From Lathyrus oleraceus (Eukaryota; Streptophyta; Magnoliopsida; Fabales; Fabaceae): 64,000 nucleotides of DNA. Made by a program: the position numbers and the translations under genes. Under the pieces are notes generated by a model that was not told the origin of the DNA, ran no database searches, and worked only from the letters and a program-made list of their open reading frames with translations. Shown in pieces: positions 58,140 through 64,000 of this stretch; positions within the stretch are counted from its first letter, which is position 1, and each line of letters opens with the position of its first letter. The stretch is taken from positions 433,150,136 through 433,214,135 of the forward strand of contig NC_066581.1 of the NCBI RefSeq assembly GCF_024323335.1, in the 5' to 3' direction.

Positions 58140-58576
58140 ATGATGAAGATGACATTTTGGAGATGAAAAGTATTTTGCAAGTGCAGATGAATGTGAGTGA
58201 AGATGAAAAGTATTTTGGAGATGAAAAGTATTTTGCAAGTGCAGAGGAATGTGACTGAAGATGAAAACTATTTTGGAGATGAAAAGTATTTTGCAAGTGC
58301 AGATGAATGTGATAGTAAGACACTTAAGTAGATGGTATCAGTGTCTCACATTGAAGCTAGTCTGAGATACCGTGTCAAGCATGCAAGTCATTTCTGAGAT
58401 ACTGTGGCTGAATACCTCAACGGATCTTCTCCTGTAGGCGGTAATGACGCTCCTGGACCATCAGATGAACAAACACCGGTGCAGAATCGTCAACGTGGGT
58501 TAGGGCCAAGGGTTAGGGTAGCTAGGGGATGTGGGACCGGAGGTCGGTTAGGTGATCCCGGTCATCACCATTAGGA
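58140..58576 (+). pseudogene. Remnant of Mutator-associated protein, with internal minisatellite
   Basis: 58145-58315 is a 30-60-bp repeat with units GATGAAAAGTATTTTG(G/C) that read DEKYFGDEKYFASAEECD. After several stops, 58400-58576 reads EYLNGSSPVGGNDAPGPSDE, then QNRQRGLGPRVRVARGCGTG and GRLGDPGHHH, then a stop. The C-terminal GxGPRVRVARGCGTGGRL type is familiar from legume Mutator-type proteins. A captured or left-over C-terminus. Confidence 0.5.
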
Positions 58577-58737
58577 TTCATTGTGTAAAATCCAAATTTT
58601 ATTAATATCAATTCGTATTATGTCAAATTTATCTTTGTGTATTCTCCAAACATTAACTTTCTTTCATAATTCTAAAATAAACACATATCATAAAACAAAA
58701 ATTTATAGGTCAGAAACCCTAATTCAAGGACTTGTTA

Positions 58738-58985
58738 TTGTTATGTTGAAGGGCTTGAAGTTGGTCCCTTTTGGCAAAATTCACATACACTTGTTTTGAA
58801 AGAAACCCTAATTTTGGGTCAAGTTCGCAGGGACATAACTCACTCATTTTTAATTATTTTGAGGTGGGACCAAGTGCATTGGAAAATTTAGGATGTATAC
58901 TTCACTTGTTATGTTGGACAAAAATTCATAACTCTAACACAAACACATGCAATAATACAAAACATTATAGGTCAGATAACAGATA
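58738..58985. repeat. M1 third, partial copy of the arm
   Basis: Direct copy of 59128-59372 (GGGCTTGAAGTTGGTCCCTT ... AAAACATTATAG), lying about 390 bp upstream of it. Confidence 0.87.
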
Positions 58986-59054
58986 AAATGTCAAAGAGTC
59001 CAAGTTCAGGTGCCCAAACCTTTCTCATTAAAATTGCAAATGATGCAAAACTTT

Positions 59055-59748
59055 AGTCCAAATTCATTATCTTGAAAAGATCTACAACTTTTATGTTGAA
59101 GGTTTTGTCATTTGAGGCTTCTATCATTCAAACTTAAGGGCTTGAAGTTGGTCCCTTTTGGCAAAATTCACATACACTTGTTTTGAAAGAAACCCTAATT
59201 TTGGGTCAAGTTCGCAGGGACATAACTCACTCATTTTTAATTATTTTGAGGTGGGACCAAGTGCATTGGAAAATTTAGGATGTCTACTTCACTTGTTATG
59301 TTGGACAAAAATTCATATTCCTAAAAGAAACACATGCAATAATACAAAACATTATGACTCAGATAACAGTTAAAAAACTCAGAAGTCCAACTTCAACTGC
59401 CCATAACTTTCTCAAAAAAAATCCAAATGATGCAAAATTTATATCCAAATTCATTGTCTTGAAAAGATCTACAACTTTCATGTTGGAAGTTTTTTCATTT
59501 GAGGCTTTTTTAAGGGAGGCGCCAATTGGATTGGCGCCCCCTCTTAAAAATAACACATAGGCGCCAATTGGATTGGCTAGGGCAGGTGCCCTAGCCAATC
59601 CAATTGGCGCCTCCTTGTAATTTTTAAGAGGGGGCGCCAATCCAATTGGCGCCTCCCTTCTGCATGTGGGGTAGATTGGGAATTTTTTTGAAATGTGGGT
59701 TATTTTGGGAAATTAATTGAAAAACTGGGGTATATTGGTAAAAATTCC
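59055..59748. repeat. M1 right inverted arm
   Basis: Inverted partner of 57297-57996, carrying the same GGCGCC palindromes at 59515-59655. No ACCGGAA array lies on this side. Confidence 0.87.
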
Positions 59749-59908
59749 AAAATAAAATGATAAATTGATTAAAACCAATTAAGGGTAAAATGGAAATTTT
59801 TAAATTTTTGTAGGGGTATGGGGTTAATTGTAGGGGTACAAGGTAAAATTTTCAAATTATAGTTCATATTTTTCAGGACTTTTTTAACTTAGTGCTAAAA
59901 AAAACTTG

Positions 59909-60688
59909 GAAAATTTTACCTTATACCCCTACATTTATCCTTCCACCCCTATCTTTTATAAAAAATACCAATTTTATCCTTATATATTTTTAATTAATTT
60001 ATTATTTTATTTTTTAAATATTTTTAAAATTTTATTTTTGTGTACCGGAAGACTTTGCAAAAGAGTTTCGGTAGCCATTTTTCAAGTATTTTTTTAACAT
60101 TTTTTTATGTACCGGAAGACTTTGCAAAAGAGTTTCGGTAGTCAATTTTTGTGTACCGGAAGACTTTGCAAAAGAGTTCCGGTAGTCATTTTTCAAATAT
60201 TTTTTTAACATTTTTTTTGTGTACCGGAAGACTTTCCAAAAGAGTTCCGGTAGTCAAATTTTATGTACCGGAAGACTTTACAAAAGAGTTCCGGTAGTCA
60301 TTTTCAAATATTTTTTTAACGTTTTTGTGTGTACCGGAAGACTTTGCAAAAGAGTTCCGGTAGTCAATTTTTGTGAACCGGAAGACTTTGCAAAAGAGTT
60401 CTGGTACTCATTTTTCAAATATTTTTTGACTTTTTTTTGTATACCGGAAGACTTTGTAAAAAAGAGTTCCGGTAGTTAATTTTTGTGTACCGGAACTCTT
60501 TTGTAAAGTCTTCCGGTACATAAAAAAAAGTTAAAAAATATGTGAAAAATAAAATAAAATTTAAATAAAATTTAAATAATAAAATAATAAAATAATAAAT
60601 TATTTAAAAATATATAAGGATAAAATTGGTATTTTTTATAAAATGTAGGGGTATAAAGATAAATGTTGGGGTATAAAGTAAAATTTTC
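59909..60688. mobile_element. M2: 780-bp Mutator-type MITE
   Basis: Same termini as M1 (GAAAATTTTACCTTATACCC; right end TAAAATTTTC) and a perfect 9-bp TSD AAAAACTTG at 59900-59908 and 60689-60697. The interior is almost wholly an array of ACCGGAA palindromes and AT-rich spacers. No coding capacity. Only 46 bp separate the end of M1's TSD-flanked right side from M2's left TSD region. Confidence 0.9.
60044..60517. repeat. M2 array of nine ACCGGAA...TTCCGGT palindromes
   Basis: Copies start at 60044, 60111, 60155, 60223, 60267, 60333, 60377, 60443 and, in opposite sense, 60489. Spacing alternates about 67 and 44 bp, giving a two-site repeat unit of about 110 bp. Each copy is 29 bp (31 at 60443) and could form a hairpin with a 7-8-bp stem. 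Confidence 0.92.
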
Positions 60689-60917
60689 AAAAACTTGTTA
60701 TCTATTAGGGCTAACTCGTATGGACCGTGCGTGGATAGTCTGTTAGGCCCGCATAATTATAAATTTTAAAAATATATATATTAATATTTATATTGGCTTA
60801 TTCAAAAATAATTCATTAATTTTTCTCATTTCACTAAATTTTTTCTTTGTTTCATTTAATTTTTCTCTTTTAAATCTTACATTAATATAATCAACACTAT
60901 ATCTTGAATTTTTTTTA

Positions 60918-62765
60918 AAATAAACAAGTTTTTCAAATATATTTCCAAAATAACCATTGTTTCAAAATATTTATCAATATAACTACTTTTCCAAAAAAAA
61001 TTAACAAATGCGTCATTTGCATTGGTGCATGCAATGAAACTATTGTACATAGACGACATTTGTATTGGCGCATGCATGTCCATGTCGCCATTAGGAGTGG
61101 GGCATGCATGTCTTATACGCCACATGCAATGGCGCATGCATATTTCACTCAGTGGATGCGCCAATGCATGTGGCTACTGCTCATGCACTCCATCTATAAA
61201 TATAATTTCATCCTCCTATAATTTTTCACATATCTTCTTACTATCTCCTTCCATTTTTCTTCATTTCCCTTCCATTTTTCTTTAAAATGTCTTCATATAT
61301 GTGTCCTTATATTCACAAAAGATGCACCAGTTTGGACAGCAAAAACACGATGATATTGCAATTTAGACAGCAAAAACACCAACCATCTAGTTCACTATTG
61401 TGGAGATGCACTAGAGTGACCGTGTGAAACTGCAGTTTGGCATGAAATAACAAATTCTAGAACCTCCGACGTGTTTGGGAGATTGGAATTAACAAAAGAG
61501 TTGATGGTCAATGGGGTTATTCTGATTGGAGAGACTTCGTAAAAGAGATGTGTCGTCATTGGAGGAATTGACGTCAACACATCTTAAACGAACCAATCAT
61601 ATGTGGTGCTAGATCAACTCAACATTATATGGTTTGGTTTAAGTCAGTTACAACGCCACAGTTTGTGTATGAGCCAAGGTATTTGATTGATCCACGCCAA
61701 CGAGTTTCGTCATCATACGCCCAACAACAAATCTCCGTCCAACAACCAACCTCACACCCTTACCAAATCCAAGAACAGTGTCAACCCACTCAAACCCAAC
61801 GACCAACCTCACATCATCACCATACCATATACACACAACCACCAAACACCCAACCTCGCAACCAATTCATACCACACACTCAAACTTAAAACCAGGAACT
61901 AAACCCTTACCACCAACAAACATATGCGACCACCACATTTGTCTATAGGCCGATGATTCATACGATTCAACATCATCCCGCCATAGCCCCCCACTTATGA
62001 ACACTCAAACATCTCATCACCACAACACCCAACCATTGTTTGACTTTCTTACACCATAAAAACTATTGTTTCGTTTCCAAAATGATTCAATGCCCTAATT
62101 CGGGAAACCATATCGTCCACGATCAACCCAACCACAACGATCCAACTACGACAATATGGCACTGAACTCAATTACGATAGCACCGTTGGTGGCAACACCC
62201 TCAGCTGTTGGGGAGAAATGATGACAAATTTGTCAAATACCGTTGGACCTTCCACCAGACCTTCACACCAGTCATCATTGCATTATGTCACCACTCAAAG
62301 ACCCCAAACACCTCAGGAAAATCGTAGGAGACCTCAAAGGCAGGCTAATGCACCCGGATATGGAATAGGGGGCCTTTCAATTGGACGGGTCATTGATTTT
62401 CTTGTCAATTGTTATGTATTTTAGCTTTATATCATAATATTATTAATTATTTTTATTTTACCTATTTATTTCAATTTTATATAAATATAACATAAAAATT
62501 TTATTAAAAAAAGTAATATTCAAAGCATGTGCGACATGCAATGGCGCATGATCTTCATGTCATAAAACATACGCCAATTGCATTGACTTCATCTACATAC
62601 ATGCGTCATTCCAATTGGCGCCTTAGTTCAATGGCAACATGCATGCACCATTTCAACTGGAGCATGTTTTTAGAAGGCTTATTATATTGGTAAATAACTT
62701 GAAATAGTGGTTATTTTATAAATATATTTGAAAAACTTGGTTGTTTAGAAATTTATTTATTTATT
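60918..62765. mobile_element. M3: possible third Mutator-type element carrying a plant-mobile-domain remnant
   Basis: Inverted ends of about 65 bp: CAAGTTTTTCAAATATATTT at 60925 and its inverted match TATATTTGAAAAACTTG at about 62725-62741, followed inward by matching AAAATAACCA / TGGTTATTTT. Subterminal GCGCATGCA / TGCGCCAT hairpin-like repeats lie on both sides (61010-61190 and 62525-62660). I could not find a clean TSD, so the outer limits are approximate. Confidence 0.6.
61440..62395 (+). pseudogene. Plant-mobile-domain (MAIN/PP7-long-form-like) C-terminal remnant
   Basis: Reads GINKRVDGQWGYSDWRDFVK, then EMCRHWRN-stop, then ARSTQHYMVWFKSVTTPQFV and YEPRYLIDPRQRVSSSYAQQ, followed by a Gln/Pro/His/Thr-rich low-complexity tail and finally TTQRPQTPQENRRRPQRQA. 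The HYMVWF..V..P..V pattern is that of the C-terminal edge of the plant mobile domain seen in transposon-carried genes of legumes. Several stops and frame changes; N-terminal part absent. Confidence 0.6.
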
Positions 62766-62836
62766 ATTGCTTTATTTATTTATTTTTGTTCTTTATTTTA
62801 TTTCCTTTAGTTTTTTTTTAAATTCTTTTACCTCTT

Positions 62837-64000
62837 TGTAAGATCCCAATTTTGACCATAAAATTCCTCGTGTTATCTCATCATTTGCATTAGTTTTGGG
62901 ATCACACCTTGGTATCCTCCTCGTCCCTGCTTCATTGAGTTTGCACTGAGAGAGATCACCAAGCACATTTGATTGTATCATACTTTATCTTTATTTTGTT
63001 TACTAACCAAAATACCAAAAATATGTCTATGTGTAGCTTTGTTTCTTTTGTAGGTGTGTGTATGTTCACTTGTGCCTCATCAAGCTCACGTATAGGGTTT
63101 GAGACCCTCAATGCAAGATATCAATCAAACAAAGGTTCACCATGGTTGTAAACATCATATATGGATCCCCATGTTCTTTATTTGTTAATTTGATCAAGAA
63201 TTCATAAGAGTTTGAAGTTTGTTTTCCTTGGAAGCCCTAATTCATCTGGGTATCTTATGTGACTTCCTCAACAAGTTTCCTCAACAATTAGTTAAATATA
63301 TAAAGGGATACTTCATTGTACTTCATTTTACTTCATCATAAGCATATATGATCCTCTATAAGCCCAAAATATCAAGATAACTTCAAGTTTGCAAGTTGGT
63401 TTAAAGAGGTTGACTAAAGAAAATCAACTGGTCAAAACTAGGGTACCCTAGACCCTATCTCCTACAATTTTTGTCATATAAAAATAATTAAAAGATAAAA
63501 GTTACTCTTTATTATATTACAAACAACTTTCATGCTGTCATCAAGATCTATTTTTACTTGGAAATTCATTTTTGATGGTGAAAGATTATAGGTCATTTTG
63601 TTTGTGCCCTAGATAGGAGGTCAAATTCCAAGGACCATAAATTGCTCATTGTTTGTGATATGAAGGCCATCTAAGTGTAATGTTCAACCTCAATATGTCT
63701 TCTCCAACTTTTATTCTTTGAGAAATATCAAAATCTACTTGCAAGGGTAGGTTTCAAGAGGAAACATTATAGGTCATTTTGGGCCATCATCATTGAATAA
63801 ACAATTTTCCTCAACTTCTAAAATCCATAACTTCCTTATGAAAGATTCAAATGGTGTCATATTTATGAGAAAATTGAAGAGGATTGAAATAACTACAACT
63901 TTTATGAAGGATCCATTTTCATTTGAAGCTCATAGCAAAAGTTATTCAAGGTGGAAAAAGTGGTCATTTGACTTTATACTTAGAAAATTTTCAACTATGT
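62837..64000 (+). mobile_element. Ogre-like (Ty3/Gypsy, Tat lineage) LTR, cut by window end
   Basis: Starts TGTAAGATCCCAATTTTGAC and continues with GGGATCACACCTTGG and CCTCCTCGTCCCT, wording I associate with the long LTRs of Ogre elements in Fabeae. Later parts (63600-64000) have the repeated ATAGGTCATTTTG / CATAACTTCCTTATGAAAGA style of the same LTRs. No coding sequence. The right end lies outside the window, so whether it is a solo or paired LTR is unknown. Confidence 0.7.

Larger units (their letters stand above)
56832..59853. mobile_element. M1: 3.0-kb Mutator-type non-autonomous element
   Basis: Terminal inverted repeats begin GAAAATTTTACC(C/T)TATACCCCTAC on each side, with a perfect 9-bp TSD AAATTATAG. 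Inside are a palindrome array (56961-57243), two inverted arms of about 700 bp (57297-57996 and about 59055-59748), a third partial copy of the arm (58738-58985), and a short coding remnant of a Mutator/plant-mobile-domain gene (58140-58576). No full transposase, so it would need one in trans. The 93- and 71-residue frames repeated in the arms are not convincing genes. Confidence 0.88.

Noticed and set aside
57408..59640. Repeated 93- and 71-residue ORFs in the M1 arms as real genes
   Set aside because: They follow from the inverted and direct repeats themselves, include the GGCGCC palindromes in translation, and show no known domain.
60044..60517. CRISPR-like array
   Set aside because: The repeats are self-complementary, the spacers are similar to each other and AT-rich, the array lies in a TIR element with 9-bp TSD, and the genome is a plant.

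Overview
This is nuclear DNA of a plant, almost certainly a legume and probably of the pea/vetch/lentil tribe (Fabeae). The evidence is one intron-containing host gene (the proteasome beta-2 subunit) in a background of SIRE/Maximus-type Copia, Athila/Cyclops-type Gypsy and Ogre-like LTRs, Mutator-like elements and MITEs. No bacterial, viral or organellar genes, rRNA, tRNA or CRISPR arrays were seen.

Bases 1-39715 are one nested transposon stack that can be resolved layer by layer from target-site duplications (TSDs). The base layer is a decayed Mutator-like (MULE) transposase with an OTU-like tail (1-404 and 38477-39715). A non-autonomous Copia family, here called B, is inserted in it as a tandem LTR-internal-LTR-internal-LTR composite (405-38471, TSD GAAAT). 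An Athila/Cyclops-type Gypsy element (from 425, TSD TAGAT) sits in the left B LTR. An autonomous-type Copia, A (5095-13471, TSD ACTTT), sits in the Gypsy reverse transcriptase. Another Copia, C (23547-33452, TSD AATAT), with an envelope-like ORF, sits in the middle B LTR. A later inversion of about 18166-23423 explains why the Gypsy 3' LTR and half of one B copy read backwards. All gag-pol frames in the stack are broken, mostly by stops where glutamine is expected.

Bases 39735-44081 hold a probable solo LTR, a short MULE-type coding fragment, AT-rich sequence and a Stowaway-like MITE.

Bases 44082-56570 (minus strand) are the only intact host gene: 20S proteasome subunit beta type-7 (PBB), eight coding exons encoding 271 residues, plus an intron in the 5' UTR. 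Its last intron is about 9.2 kb because it has absorbed a GC-rich insert, a local duplication, two copies of an RTE LINE tail and a very young Copia element, D (46413-51175). D has identical 168-bp LTRs, a perfect TSD and one frameshift.

Bases 56823-62836 are a cluster of Mutator-type non-autonomous elements. M1 (3.0 kb) and M2 (0.78 kb) share GAAAATTTTACC termini, have perfect 9-bp TSDs and carry arrays of a 29-bp ACCGGAA...TTCCGGT palindrome. M3 carries a decayed plant-mobile-domain gene tail. The window ends in an Ogre-like LTR (62837-64000).
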